52,686 bases of DNA from positions 1-52,686 of the forward strand of contig JAFVAX010000082.1 of the NCBI GenBank assembly GCA_017480285.1, read 5' to 3'. The notes under the pieces were generated by a model. The model made no database searches and was not told the origin of the DNA. It saw only the letters and a program-made list of their open reading frames with translations. The stretch is from Paludibacteraceae bacterium. GTDB taxonomy: Bacteria > Bacteroidota > Bacteroidia > Bacteroidales > Paludibacteraceae. The first letter of the stretch is position 1. Every line of letters starts with the position of its first letter. This document shows positions 42,873-51,443 of the stretch, piece by piece. The position numbers and the translations under genes were made by a program.

Positions 42873-43817
42873 ATGAAGACAATCAAACTTGCAAGTCTGC
42901 TTTTTATGGTAGCCCTCTTAGTAACGGCTTGCCACGCCGGTCAGCCAATACGCATCGTCAGTTACAATGTGGAAAACCTGTTCCACCCGACTGTTGATAG
43001 TGTGAACCGCGACACTTCTTTTACCCCCGAAGGACCGATGCAATGGACTTTCACACGCTATCAGGACAAACTGCATAATCTTGCCAAAGTCATAGCAAGC
43101 ATAGGCGAGTGGGAACAAGCACCTCTTGTTGGTTTGGTGGAAGTTGAGAGCCGACAATGCCTGCAAGACCTATGCTCCGCACATCTCTCTAACTTCAACT
43201 ATGAGATACTGCATTACGATAGTCCTGACCTGCGAGGTATTGACTGTGCACTACTCTATCAACCTGAAAAACTGAAACTTATAGAGTCGCACCCGATCGT
43301 TATCCATACCGACTCCGACTACCGACCCACTCGCGATGTCCTGTATGCAAAAATGCTACCTAAACGCACAAAAGATACTCTTCATATCATGGTATGCCAC
43401 CTGCCTTCGCAACTCGGTGGAGAAATAGCGGCACGCAATCGACAAAAAGCCTTCAACCAACTGCAAGGTTTTGTTGATAGCATCCTTTCCGTTCAACCGG
43501 ATGCCAACATACTCATGATGGGCGATATGAACTACGACCCGCAAGACAACCTCAAAAGCATGACCAACCTTATGGTACCGATGCAAGGCAACAACAATGG
43601 AACTTACAACTGGAAAGGCAATTGGAATTTCCTTGACCAATTCTATGTCTCCGACAATATGAAACAGAAAGTTGAGCCATTCGTTTATAAGCCCGATTGG
43701 CTACTTGAAGACGACATAGAGACGCTTACCCAACGACCCGTGCGCTGTTATTTCGGCAAACGATACCAAAACGGCTATTCCGACCATTTGCCCGTGTATC
43801 TCGATTGGAAATTATAA
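42873..43817 (+). CDS. Endonuclease/exonuclease/phosphatase-family lipoprotein
   Basis: A 314-residue protein. The signal ends VTACHAGQ with a possible lipidation Cys at 20 (LVTAC). The EEP fold shows RIVSYNVENLF (Asn), GLVEVESR (catalytic Glu), MGDMNYDPQDN and, near the end, YSDHLPVY (Asp-His pair). All metal-site residues are present. Substrate may be DNA, a phospholipid or a phosphoester; unknown. Last gene of the lolA-like operon, 11 bp after rlmN. Confidence 0.85.
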   Translation: MKTIKLASLLFMVALLVTACHAGQPIRIVSYNVENLFHPTVDSVNRDTSFTPEGPMQWTFTRYQDKLHNLAKVIASIGEWEQAPLVGLVEVESRQCLQDLCSAHLSNFNYEILHYDSPDLRGIDCALLYQPEKLKLIESHPIVIHTDSDYRPTRDVLYAKMLPKRTKDTLHIMVCHLPSQLGGEIAARNRQKAFNQLQGFVDSILSVQPDANILMMGDMNYDPQDNLKSMTNLMVPMQGNNNGTYNWKGNWNFLDQFYVSDNMKQKVEPFVYKPDWLLEDDIETLTQRPVRCYFGKRYQNGYSDHLPVYLDWKL

Positions 43818-43880
43818 GGAAAAACATATATATTCGTTTTGTTCAAAAAAGTATTCTATTTTTCCGTTTTTGAACGGATA

Positions 43881-43912
43881 TTTGGAAAAAAGCAAAAAAA
43901 TTACTAATTTTG
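43881..43912 (+). promoter_or_regulatory. Promoter of the acyltransferase-KAS-ACP-dehydratase operon
   Basis: TTTG (43881-43884), 20 bp, TAATTTTG (43905-43912), about 40 bp before the ATG. A hairpin (TCCGTT-TTTG-AACGGA) just upstream near 43863-43879 may end the previous operon. Confidence 0.75.
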
Positions 43913-43951
43913 TATGTTTTTGAGCATTCTTTTTAAGAACAATAAAGAAAT

Positions 43952-45301
43952 ATGATAAATAACATTCCTAAAAAAGCAGGTTTAGGTTACAGGTTGTATA
44001 AAAAGTACATCCACTTTTTTCATAACCACTTGTTTTACAAGAATGTGTATTATATCAACAAAGAAAACCTTCCCCCTCTTGGTGAGCCGACAATGATAGT
44101 GTCGAACCACCAGAACTGCGCCAACGACCAGATAGCCATTCTTATGGGTTTGGAACCTCAGTATCGGGCATACACCATTGCTCGGGGCGATGTTTTCGGT
44201 TGGAATCCGCTTGTTACAAAGTTTTGGTATTGGCTCGGCATGCTTCCCGCATATCGTCTTAACTACGAAGGAGCAGAAGCGCTTCAGAATAATGCAGAGA
44301 CAATACGCATCTCCGGTGGCAAACTGCTTGAAGGTCACCGACTTATAATGTATCCCGAAGGCACTCACCAGAACAAACGCTGGCTTGGCGAATTCTCGTT
44401 CGGATATACACGCCTTGCCTTCGAGACCGCAGAAGCCGATGGTTTTCAGCACGATATAAAAATCTTACCAACGGCAAACCACTATTCGTCTTATTTCGGC
44501 ATACAAGAAGATGTGCTTATCCGATTTGGCACACCTATATCTCTCAAGGACTATTACGAGCTATACAAAGAGAAACCGCGCACCACACAACGCATTGTAA
44601 ATAAACTTGTTCGTGAGCAGATACTATCGCTTATGCTCAACATTTCAGACCTTGAACATTACGATGCCATTGATTGGTTGAGAGAATCAGAGTTTGGAAC
44701 AAGATACTCTATTGAACACAAGAAAAACCCGAAATATCTGCCTGAAAAGCAAGAAGCAGACAAACTGCTTGTTGCTGATTTAGAACAACTTATGCAGAAC
44801 GACAAAAGCACTTGGGACGATATTTGCACACAAATCGGCGAAATAAGCCATCAGGAAAAACAGTTAGGCATAACTAACGAACAAGTGCTTCACCCTTGGG
44901 GAGCCAGCAAGATATGTTTGTCGCTTCTTTGTCAGGTGCTTTTATTCCCGCTTTGGCTTGTTTCGCTATATCCAAACGGTATTCACTATTGGTTGCCAAA
45001 AGCCTTTTTGAAAACCGACAAGATGTTTACTAATTCACTACTGTTCATCATCCCCATTGTTATAGGCATACCATTATTCAGCCTGCTGACACTTCTTGTT
45101 ATGGGTTTGGTTTGGGGACTGTGGTGGCAAGCATTAGTCTGGATACTACTGTTCTATCCTCTCGCATTCTTTGGTTACTTGGAAGGCAGATGGATGAAAA
45201 AAACTTGGAGAAACATAAAAGTCTTGTTTAACAAAGGCAAGGTCAATCAATTAAGACAAAAAACAGAACAAGTATTTAATAAAATAAAATCAATTATATG
45301 A
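43952..45301 (+). CDS. PlsC-type acyltransferase with C-terminal membrane domain
   Basis: A 449-residue protein. The acyltransferase core (about 25-220) has VSNHQNCANDQIA (His-x5-Asp, block I) and YPEGTHQNKRWL (block III Glu-Gly). A helical linker follows, then three or four TM segments (about 325-420). It should move an acyl group to a lysophospholipid, sugar or similar acceptor at the inner membrane. The start of the ketoacyl synthase overlaps its stop (ATGA), tying it to the ACP genes, so its acyl donor is probably acyl-ACP from this operon. Confidence 0.82.
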   Translation: MINNIPKKAGLGYRLYKKYIHFFHNHLFYKNVYYINKENLPPLGEPTMIVSNHQNCANDQIAILMGLEPQYRAYTIARGDVFGWNPLVTKFWYWLGMLPAYRLNYEGAEALQNNAETIRISGGKLLEGHRLIMYPEGTHQNKRWLGEFSFGYTRLAFETAEADGFQHDIKILPTANHYSSYFGIQEDVLIRFGTPISLKDYYELYKEKPRTTQRIVNKLVREQILSLMLNISDLEHYDAIDWLRESEFGTRYSIEHKKNPKYLPEKQEADKLLVADLEQLMQNDKSTWDDICTQIGEISHQEKQLGITNEQVLHPWGASKICLSLLCQVLLFPLWLVSLYPNGIHYWLPKAFLKTDKMFTNSLLFIIPIVIGIPLFSLLTLLVMGLVWGLWWQALVWILLFYPLAFFGYLEGRWMKKTWRNIKVLFNKGKVNQLRQKTEQVFNKIKSII

Positions 45302-46515
45302 AAAGAGTTGTAATAACAGGAATGGGCATCTACTCCTGCCTTGGCTATTCGCTTGACGAAGTACGCCAATCGCTTTGGGATGGCAAATCAGGTATAGTGT
45401 TTGACCCTGAGCGCAAAGAAATGGGCTTTCGTTCGGCACTTACTGCCAAATTAGATGTTCCTGAACTGAAAAAAGAACTGAGTCGTGCTCAACGCGCATA
45501 TATGCCCGAGCAAGCCAAATACGCTTATTGTGCTACCGTTGAAGCACTTAGAAATGCAAAAATCGATCAAGACTATTTAGACCGCCACGATGTCGGACTG
45601 CTTTATGGCAACGACAGTAGTGCTGACCCAACTGTGCGAGCCGTTGATCGCATACGCGAGAAGAAAGACACTACCTTATGCGGTTCGGGGGCTATTTTCC
45701 AATCGATGAACTCAACCGTTACGATGAACCTCGGCACTATATTCCGTCTTCGCGGTATCAACCTCACCGTCAGCGGAGCTTGTGCCAGTGGTGCTCACGC
45801 AATAGGTCTTGGCGCATTGCTTATTCAAACAGGCTTGCAAGATATGATAGTATGCGGTGGCGCACAAGAGGTTAATCCTTTCAGTATCGGTTCATTTGAC
45901 GGTATATCTGCCTTTTCAATCCGTGAAGATGAGCCTACAAAAGCATCGCGTCCTTTCGATAGAGACCGCGACGGACTCGTGCCGGGCGGTGGTGCCGCAA
46001 CTGTGATAATAGAAGAGTATGAACACGCAGTCAAACGCGGCGCTCCCATACTCGCAGAAGTGCTTGGCTATGGTTTTTCGGCCAATGGCGACCATATCTC
46101 ATCGCCCAATGTAGAAGGACCGAGCAAATCGCTCCGTATGGCTATCGAGCGTGCCGGCATTGACATTCGCGAAATTGGCTATATCAACGCACACGCCACT
46201 TCTACACATGTGGGTGATACCAACGAAGCAAAGGCTATTTACAATGTCTTCGGCGACCAAAAAGTGGAAGTAACGAGTACTAAATCGCAAACCGGACACG
46301 AGATGTGGATGGCAGGAGCAAGCGAGGTTATATACTCAATGCTCATGATGAAGAACGACTTCATTGCAGCCAATCTTAATTTCGAGAACCCCGACGAAGA
46401 CAGTGCCAAACTGCTTATACCTAACAAACGAATAAGCAAGCATTTTGATACCTTCCTAAGCAATAGTTTCGGCTTTGGCGGAACAAACGCTACACTTATT
46501 GTAAGAAACTTATAA
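45298..46515 (+). CDS. Beta-ketoacyl-ACP synthase (FabF-like)
   Basis: A 405-residue thiolase-fold condensing enzyme. Nucleophile Cys in SGACASGAHAIG (about 160-171), catalytic His residues in INAHATSTHVGDTNEAKA and KSQTGHEMWMAGA, and the terminal NSFGFGGTNA. All three catalytic positions are intact. Relatedness is to the KAS II and aryl polyene/flexirubin-type ketosynthases. Palindromic repeat copies (46519-46563) separate it from the ACP gene. Confidence 0.9.
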   Translation: MKRVVITGMGIYSCLGYSLDEVRQSLWDGKSGIVFDPERKEMGFRSALTAKLDVPELKKELSRAQRAYMPEQAKYAYCATVEALRNAKIDQDYLDRHDVGLLYGNDSSADPTVRAVDRIREKKDTTLCGSGAIFQSMNSTVTMNLGTIFRLRGINLTVSGACASGAHAIGLGALLIQTGLQDMIVCGGAQEVNPFSIGSFDGISAFSIREDEPTKASRPFDRDRDGLVPGGGAATVIIEEYEHAVKRGAPILAEVLGYGFSANGDHISSPNVEGPSKSLRMAIERAGIDIREIGYINAHATSTHVGDTNEAKAIYNVFGDQKVEVTSTKSQTGHEMWMAGASEVIYSMLMMKNDFIAANLNFENPDEDSAKLLIPNKRISKHFDTFLSNSFGFGGTNATLIVRNL

Positions 46516-46518
46516 TCC

Positions 46519-46563
46519 TCATTCTGACGAAGGTAATCCTCATTCTGACAAAGGTCAGAATCT
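46519..46563. repeat. Palindromic repeat: one truncated and one full copy
   Basis: Truncated left half at 46519-46535 (TCATTCTGACGAAGGTA), full copy at 46540-46563 with an AAAG loop variation. It lies between the KAS and ACP genes. Confidence 0.8.
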
Positions 46564-46593
46564 GATAAAGAAACAATCATAAATCAAATAAAT

Positions 46594-46836
46594 ATGGAAA
46601 AAATCGAACTCATTAAAAAAGTCAACGAAGTGTTGGCAGAAGAATTTGAAAAAGAAGTTGAAGAACTCTCTCCGGAGAAAAACATCAAACAAACTCTTGA
46701 GTTAGACAGCCTTAGTCTTGTTGATATGGTAGCCTTGATAGAGAACGAGTTTGGTGTGAAAATACCAAGTGCTGATTTAGTTAAGGTACAGACCTTTGAA
46801 CAACTCTACGACTATCTGGCAGAGCGAGTAAAATGA
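46594..46836 (+). CDS. Acyl carrier protein
   Basis: An 80-residue acidic helical protein. LELDSLSLVDMV carries the DSL phosphopantetheine Ser (about residue 37). It is a second ACP dedicated to this operon rather than the main AcpP (which would sit by fabF). It overlaps the next gene by 4 bp. Confidence 0.9.
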   Translation: MEKIELIKKVNEVLAEEFEKEVEELSPEKNIKQTLELDSLSLVDMVALIENEFGVKIPSADLVKVQTFEQLYDYLAERVK

Positions 46837-47252
46837 TTTACGAACAAGACATCTACAAACTTATACCACAACGACCGCCTATCGTCATGATAGACGGTTT
46901 TGATGGTATAAGTCCGACAGAAGCACATACAACACTTACTGTCAAACCGGACAACATCTTCTGTCAAGACGGCAAACTGCAAGAACCCGGCATAATAGAA
47001 CACATCGCCCAATCGGCAGCGGCTCTGTCAGGCTATGCCGACTTCCTTCAGAACGAACCACCGAAAATAGGCTATATCGGCGAGATTAAAAAATGCAGTA
47101 TCAACGACTTGCCTAATGTCGGACGGCAACTATCAACCCATCTGCAAATTGTGGCAGAAGCCATGGGAATAAAACTCTTGCAGGCCGAAGTGACTGTTGC
47201 AGGTAAGCAAGTGGCAGATTGTGCAATGAAAATCTTCCTGCGTCAAGAGTAG
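46833..47252 (+). CDS. Hotdog-fold beta-hydroxyacyl-ACP dehydratase-like protein (ApeP/FabZ-like)
   Basis: A 139-residue single-hotdog protein. Start YKLIPQRPPIVMIDGF and the central helix EPGIIEHIAQSAAALSG fit the FabZ/FabA-like family, especially the dehydratases of aryl polyene loci. The usual active-site His (as in GHFP of FabZ) is not at its place (CQDGKLQEPG), while the Glu in the helix is kept. So it may be catalytically altered or one subunit of a heterodimer. Confidence 0.75.
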   Translation: MIYEQDIYKLIPQRPPIVMIDGFDGISPTEAHTTLTVKPDNIFCQDGKLQEPGIIEHIAQSAAALSGYADFLQNEPPKIGYIGEIKKCSINDLPNVGRQLSTHLQIVAEAMGIKLLQAEVTVAGKQVADCAMKIFLRQE

Positions 47253-47267
47253 GCTCACTGCAGTCTC

Positions 47268-47603
47268 CTACCAATTCATATTCTCAAGAAAAAGGTCGGC
47301 TTCGGCGAAGGCTGACCAATCTTCTGTTTTATCATCACCTTGCGTATATACAACAACGGCGCTGTTCTTAGCCTGTTTATCTGAGCAGAACTGCCATAGT
47401 GCCGCTATTCCACCCATAAGTGCAACACTTGCCGCTATGCCATACCACCAACGGCGGAAACGCAGTGGTTGTTTTCTGTCTTCCACTTCATTGGCTATCT
47501 GTTGCAACGATTTCTTTGACTGTGCGAAAAAATCGTCCGGAACAGTGTATGGTGTTGCTTTTCCTACGGAATTAAAATCAAAAGTATTTGTTTGGTTTTT
47601 CAT
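47268..47603 (-). CDS. Small single-TM protein, anti-sigma-like or of unknown function
   Basis: A 111-residue protein. The N-terminal part (VPDDFFAQSKKSLQQIANEV) resembles the short motif of Bacteroidota anti-sigma-like proteins, and one TM follows (WWYGIAASVALMGGIAALWQF, at about 52-72). The C-terminal about 40 residues would be periplasmic. An adjacent sigma-70-family gene would be expected upstream, but what follows is a gap and the UGSC-type gene. Confidence 0.55.
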   Translation of the reverse strand: MKNQTNTFDFNSVGKATPYTVPDDFFAQSKKSLQQIANEVEDRKQPLRFRRWWYGIAASVALMGGIAALWQFCSDKQAKNSAVVVYTQGDDKTEDWSAFAEADLFLENMNW

Positions 47604-47657
47604 TGCCTGAGAAGTATATAGTTGCTAATTTTTTGTTTTGCTATGTGGTAGTTTGTT

Positions 47658-47708
47658 TTAGCCGCCCCAATAGTTGAGCACTAATACCAAAGAAAATAGT
47701 TTTTTCAT
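47658..47708 (-). pseudogene. Sixteen-residue signal-peptide-like remnant
   Basis: MKKLFSLVLVLNYWGG-stop starts 9 bp past the UGSC-type gene. It looks like the export signal of a gene whose body has been lost, or a chance ORF. Confidence 0.25.
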
Positions 47709-47717
47709 TTCTTCGTT

Positions 47718-49826
47718 TTATTGTTTAATCACCTTGCATGCACCTTTGACCCCACCTATACGGACAAGATAAACGCCGTTAGGCAAATTGCGCAAGTTGT
47801 AATTACCTTTCGTCTTTGCTATCATCTTACCCGTAGTGTCGAAGATAGCCATCAGCGAATTAGTCTCATTGATAAGCATCGTACCTTGCTGATATACGGG
47901 TATGTTGTTCATATTAACGGTGCTAACTTTCGTAGGTACATCCGAGCTTGTCTCATTAAGATACAACGATTTGAGTTCCGGATAACCTTTCTTTGCCATT
48001 ATCTCATCCCAAGCGGCGGGCAGTTCCACTTTAGCCGTTGAATAACCGCCACCGGGCATCACCTGTACCTTGTTGCGGGCGGTATCGCCTGTGATGATAA
48101 ACACCGTCTCACCCTTTTTCATTGTAGCAATAGTCTGTTGCGTCGCTTCGGTGCGGTCGTACCAAGGTCCTACTTTCGTCTCTTCCCCACCCTCTTCTTT
48201 TTCTATATAGCGAACATACTGGTCAAGCGAATAGCGATCATCTTTCTGTCCGCCGGTGTTGGCATACAGGTTAGCAAAAGCACGCTCTTTCACCGGACGG
48301 CGCGAACGAACAATAAGACTATCTTCCAACTCGTCGAGTGTCTCATACTCTTTGGCAAGGTTGCGGGCAAGAGGCTCGGTCATAAGTATAGTACGACTCG
48401 TAAACTGCTGACTACTACCGAGTGCGAGTTGTCCGCGTTCAGAGCAGTCCCACGCTATGAGTTCCATCATCTTCTGCGGGTCCTGAGTAGATATTGCCAT
48501 GTTGTTGCCCCACATAAGAGCAGAAGTAACCGTAACGGCACTTTCGTTTATTCCCATACCTTCCTGCACATGCCTCGGCTGCCAACCTAAACGCTGACAA
48601 GCAGCATCGTCTTCAAGTAAGCACCAAGCCATCGGATAGCCAAATGTACCCATACGATTGGACTTGACATAATAGCCCATCATGTTCATAATAGCAAGGT
48701 TAAGGAACCGGCCTATACACATATTGGCTTTCTCGTTGATTTGTCCCTGTCCCATATCAAGATCTAATTGTCGTGCCACAGGTCCGTTGATGATGCAATA
48801 AGGTACCCAGCCATGCGTTGAGAGGAGTGTGCGACGAAAATCGCCACCCGTCATAGCCTTTGTCAAAGCAATAAGCAGAGGCATATATTCAGGTTTGCAA
48901 CCTGCCATAATAGCATTTACAGCCACATGCCACGCCGTAACATTACGCGAAGCACCGGGCATGATGGCTATCGTCTCGTGCCATTTATAATCCGTATATT
49001 TGAGATATTCGTTTGCCTCATCGTAGGTTGGCGGTACAAAAGGCAGTCCGTCAGACCATTGCATACTGACAAAGAAAGAGTCAATCTGATGAATATCACC
49101 CCAAAAGACATCGTCGCGTATGTCTCCATGATCGGCACTCTTAGCCGCATCTATCTCTTCTTGCGTGATAGGTGTAGTCAGTCCGGCAATAAGTTGTGGC
49201 CATACCACATTGCGCGTGTTTTCAATCAGTTGCTCATTGGTATGAGTGGCAAAAGCCCCGGGATATTCGGCAGTACGAAGCACAGCAATACCATTGTTGT
49301 ACGCCGTGTATTTGGCCTGATCGGTAAAGCCCGGACCTGCTATCACTACAGCCGGAATACCTAACGACTCGGCAGCGATAGCCGAACCGGTCTCCTTGGG
49401 TGTACATATACCGCAACCGCCATTACCGGCAATAACGGCATCAACACCATGTTCTATGAGTTTCTGCTTGAACTCTTTCGCCTGCTGACGATCAATTCCC
49501 ATCCCCGGATACGGACCTGCATAACCCATCTCATCGGTCAAAAGAACAGTTACATTCTTGTAGTTTTCCTCAAGAAGTCGTTTTATCTCAGGGTGAGTTA
49601 CATGTGCCATAAAACTCACACCCACAACGGCTATAGTCTTTCCGTCAAGCGTTTCCAAACGGGGAGCCTGCTCTATGTGCTGAACCACACTCCTGCCTAC
49701 AGGACTGACAACAGCGAAGTTACGAAACTCGTCTTCAGGGGCATGGCAAGTCGTATCACAAATAACCCTGCCAAAAATTGGCAAACATGCCAACATACAA
49801 ATAAATGGTAGGAAAAGTCTTTTCAT
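47718..49826 (-). CDS. Secreted UGSC-type two-domain protein with T9SS tail
   Basis: A 702-residue secreted protein with signal peptide 1-19. Residues about 40-240 resemble the UGSC (seleno)protein family, whose Sec/Cys-G-x-C centre appears here as CGIC at 138-141 in GNGGCGICTPKETG. Residues about 250-500 form a second conserved domain (SDGLPFVPPT, IMPGASRNVTAWH, INGPVARQLDLDMG, RLGWQPRHVQEGMG) often found fused to or beside it. Residues about 625-702 are a T9SS type A tail (FDTTGKMIAKT...LPNGVYLVRIGG). It is a redox-type centre outside the cell; the reaction is not known. Confidence 0.72.
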   Translation of the reverse strand: MKRLFLPFICMLACLPIFGRVICDTTCHAPEDEFRNFAVVSPVGRSVVQHIEQAPRLETLDGKTIAVVGVSFMAHVTHPEIKRLLEENYKNVTVLLTDEMGYAGPYPGMGIDRQQAKEFKQKLIEHGVDAVIAGNGGCGICTPKETGSAIAAESLGIPAVVIAGPGFTDQAKYTAYNNGIAVLRTAEYPGAFATHTNEQLIENTRNVVWPQLIAGLTTPITQEEIDAAKSADHGDIRDDVFWGDIHQIDSFFVSMQWSDGLPFVPPTYDEANEYLKYTDYKWHETIAIMPGASRNVTAWHVAVNAIMAGCKPEYMPLLIALTKAMTGGDFRRTLLSTHGWVPYCIINGPVARQLDLDMGQGQINEKANMCIGRFLNLAIMNMMGYYVKSNRMGTFGYPMAWCLLEDDAACQRLGWQPRHVQEGMGINESAVTVTSALMWGNNMAISTQDPQKMMELIAWDCSERGQLALGSSQQFTSRTILMTEPLARNLAKEYETLDELEDSLIVRSRRPVKERAFANLYANTGGQKDDRYSLDQYVRYIEKEEGGEETKVGPWYDRTEATQQTIATMKKGETVFIITGDTARNKVQVMPGGGYSTAKVELPAAWDEIMAKKGYPELKSLYLNETSSDVPTKVSTVNMNNIPVYQQGTMLINETNSLMAIFDTTGKMIAKTKGNYNLRNLPNGVYLVRIGGVKGACKVIKQ

Positions 49827-49920
49827 ATATGAGATTATTTAAGTTTACACATATAAGATGCAACAAACAGCAAAAAGTTAAATCATTTTCTGCAAAAATA
49901 ATTTATTTTTAACATTTCTG

Positions 49921-49928
49921 CAAATTTA
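49921..49928 (-). promoter_or_regulatory. Probable -7 element for the UGSC-type gene
   Basis: TAAATTTG on the minus strand (49928-49921), about 95 bp from the ATG. No matching -33 element is clear. Confidence 0.4.
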
Positions 49929-49969
49929 CATAACCATAATATAACCATTTTGCTGTTTAATGATAAAAA

Positions 49970-50010
49970 CAAAAGCAATCGTCCTTTTTTGTAGAACGAT
50001 TGCTTTTTTT
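49970..50010 (-). terminator. Bidirectional terminator between hsp20 and the UGSC-type gene
   Basis: AGCAATCGT (49974-49982) pairs with ACGATTGCT (49996-50004) around a T-rich loop and is followed by T residues on both strands. It ends hsp20 transcription. Confidence 0.85.
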
Positions 50011-50044
50011 AGAAGTTATTGTAACTGCCTTTGATTACAAATGT

Positions 50045-50473
50045 TTATTGAATCTCAATTTGTTTTGCTGTCTTGCCTTCCACTTTTTTGAGTTTTGGCA
50101 ATTCGATAGTCAATATACCATCTTCAACCTTGGCATTGACAGCCTCTTCGTCAACATCGTCAGGCAATGTGTAACGCTGTTCGTAGTTGGTATAAGAGAA
50201 CTCACGACGCAAGTAATGTGCGTGCTTGTCTTCCTCCTTATGCTCGTACTTGTTTTCAATAGCGACGCACAGATTGTGCTCTTCGTCGATATTAACCCGG
50301 CAGTACTCTTTCTTTACACCAGGGGCGGCCAACTCAACAACATAGGCATTGGCTGTCTCTTTTACGTTAACCGATGGAGCAGTGGTGTTGGCGCTGTTCA
50401 TAATGTCAGAGTTCAAAAACTCATCAAATACTGTCGGAAACCATCCGTTTCTGCGATACATCATAGGTTTCAT
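50045..50473 (-). CDS. Small heat-shock protein, Hsp20/alpha-crystallin family
   Basis: A 142-residue chaperone. Alpha-crystallin domain (about 36-130): SVNVKETANAYVVELAAPGV, YTLPDDVDEEAVNAKVEDGIL with the classic end VEDGILTIELPK. The short N-terminal arm (MKPMMYRRNGW) is normal for class A sHsps. I took the ATG at 50473 because an unusually strong AGGAGGT ribosome-binding site (50486-50481) is at the right distance; strong sites of this kind are uncommon in this phylum. It is probably controlled by the tandem TTGGCAC promoters upstream. Confidence 0.93.
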   Translation of the reverse strand: MKPMMYRRNGWFPTVFDEFLNSDIMNSANTTAPSVNVKETANAYVVELAAPGVKKEYCRVNIDEEHNLCVAIENKYEHKEEDKHAHYLRREFSYTNYEQRYTLPDDVDEEAVNAKVEDGILTIELPKLKKVEGKTAKQIEIQ

Positions 50474-50557
50474 AATTTTACCTCCTATTATTAAGTTGTT
50501 AAACATATTATAATCTTTTACTTTCATTTTCCATTTTTCAATTTCACTTTTCATATA

Positions 50558-50612
50558 TCCAACTTGCGTGCCAATGCCTCTCCTGTGCCAAAATGTCCAC
50601 ATTCCCGTGCCA
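50558..50612 (-). promoter_or_regulatory. Three tandem sigma-54-like elements ahead of hsp20
   Basis: On the minus strand TTGGCACG occurs at 50612, TTGGCACA at 50591 and TTGGCACG at 50574. The last gives TTGGCACGCAAGTTGGA (50574-50558), one base from the RpoN consensus (GG where GC is expected). The middle gives TTGGCACAGGAGAGGCA with correct GG-N10-GC spacing. A fourth, weaker TTTGACAC lies upstream. No TAnnTTTG is seen for this gene. Confidence 0.55.
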
Positions 50613-50685
50613 AAATGTCCATTTTTGTGTCAAAATGTTATATTTCGGAAAATTTTCTACGCTCAAAAAAACATTTTCAAATTAA

Positions 50686-50717
50686 TTTGCATAATCCGAT
50701 TATTTTTCGTACCTTTG
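50686..50717 (+). promoter_or_regulatory. Promoter of the cupin gene
   Basis: TTTG (50686-50689), 20 bp, TACCTTTG (50710-50717). Confidence 0.8.
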
Positions 50718-50811
50718 TGCGTCTAATACTTTCTAATTTATTCCCATTGTTTTATCAATTCTTATTGTGTACTCCTCATCCGGGCATGAGTAGTTCGTAT
50801 ATCACTAAATC

Positions 50812-51192
50812 ATGAGCATCAAAACCACCGAATTATTATGTACATCGCATAGCTGGGATGGAGCATTATTGCCTGACTATCCGTCAAGAGCCGGACACGT
50901 CCCGTCAGAAAAAGTTCAAATACGTGCAAGCCGCATGGAATTTCCTGTCGGAGACAAAACAGGTTGGCATCATCACACGGTAATCAACTTCGGCATTGTT
51001 GAGCAGGGCGAACTGACTATCGTGTGCTTGGACGGTACAGAACGGGTGTTCCGCGAAGGCGAGATATTAGTCGAAGTGGTCGGCACTATACACCGAGGCG
51101 AGAACCGTGGACACAAACCGGTCATCCTCAATATGTTCTATCTTGCCACGCCGGATATTGAGGTCACTATCCAGCACCCTGAAATACATTGA
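50812..51192 (+). CDS. Cupin-domain protein
   Basis: A 126-residue beta-barrel protein. Cupin motif 1 is GWHHHTVINFGIVEQGELTI with a His-rich metal site; motif 2 is around GTIHRGENRGHKPVIL. It is likely a metal-binding enzyme or sensor such as a sugar- or polyphosphate-binding cupin. Function cannot be fixed. It begins about 95 bp from its promoter. Confidence 0.85.
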   Translation: MSIKTTELLCTSHSWDGALLPDYPSRAGHVPSEKVQIRASRMEFPVGDKTGWHHHTVINFGIVEQGELTIVCLDGTERVFREGEILVEVVGTIHRGENRGHKPVILNMFYLATPDIEVTIQHPEIH

Positions 51193-51267
51193 TTAACCGC
51201 CACTGTTTCTGTCCGCATACGGATATAGTAGCTGTATCGGAACAATAAGCATTAATATATTAATACA

Positions 51268-51413
51268 ATGAAAAGAAATCAGTCTTTTTTCTTACTTGCA
51301 ACTTTACTCCTGCCTCAATTCACCGGATTTCGGCAGAGCCGATGTCGGCATTCAATGCCGACGTAATGGACGAAGAAAGGCTCGGCTATCAGGCGAGGCA
51401 AGAGACGAAATAA
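51268..51413 (+). CDS. Two coupled mini-ORFs before a terminator
   Basis: First ORF (51268-51366, 32 residues) is signal-peptide-like (MKRNQSFFLLATLLLPQF) with a Cys/Arg tail. The second (51366-51413, 15 residues, MDEERLGYQARQETK) starts on its stop (TAATG). The terminator starts within its last codons. No ribosome-binding site of note. It could be a leader-peptide unit or remnants. Confidence 0.3.
51344..51362. repeat. Perfect short hairpin
   Basis: GTCGGCATT-C-AATGCCGAC. It lies inside the first mini-ORF. It is one of seven hairpins in 51340-51770. Confidence 0.6.
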
Positions 51414-51441
51414 GGCAATCCGTTGTGGGTTGCCTTGTTTT
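51409..51441 (+). terminator. Terminator-like hairpin with T-run
   Basis: AAGGCAATCC pairs with GGGTTGCCTT around GTTGT and is followed by GTTTTT. It lies immediately after the second mini-ORF. Confidence 0.75.
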
Positions 51442-51443
51442 TA

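Noticed and set aside
47658..47708. A real short secreted peptide
   Set aside because: Only 16 residues with a stop right after the hydrophobic segment; more likely a remnant or chance.
49404..49415. Selenocysteine (UGA) at the UGSC motif
   Set aside because: The motif is encoded by a normal Cys codon (CGIC), with no in-frame UGA or SECIS-like need.
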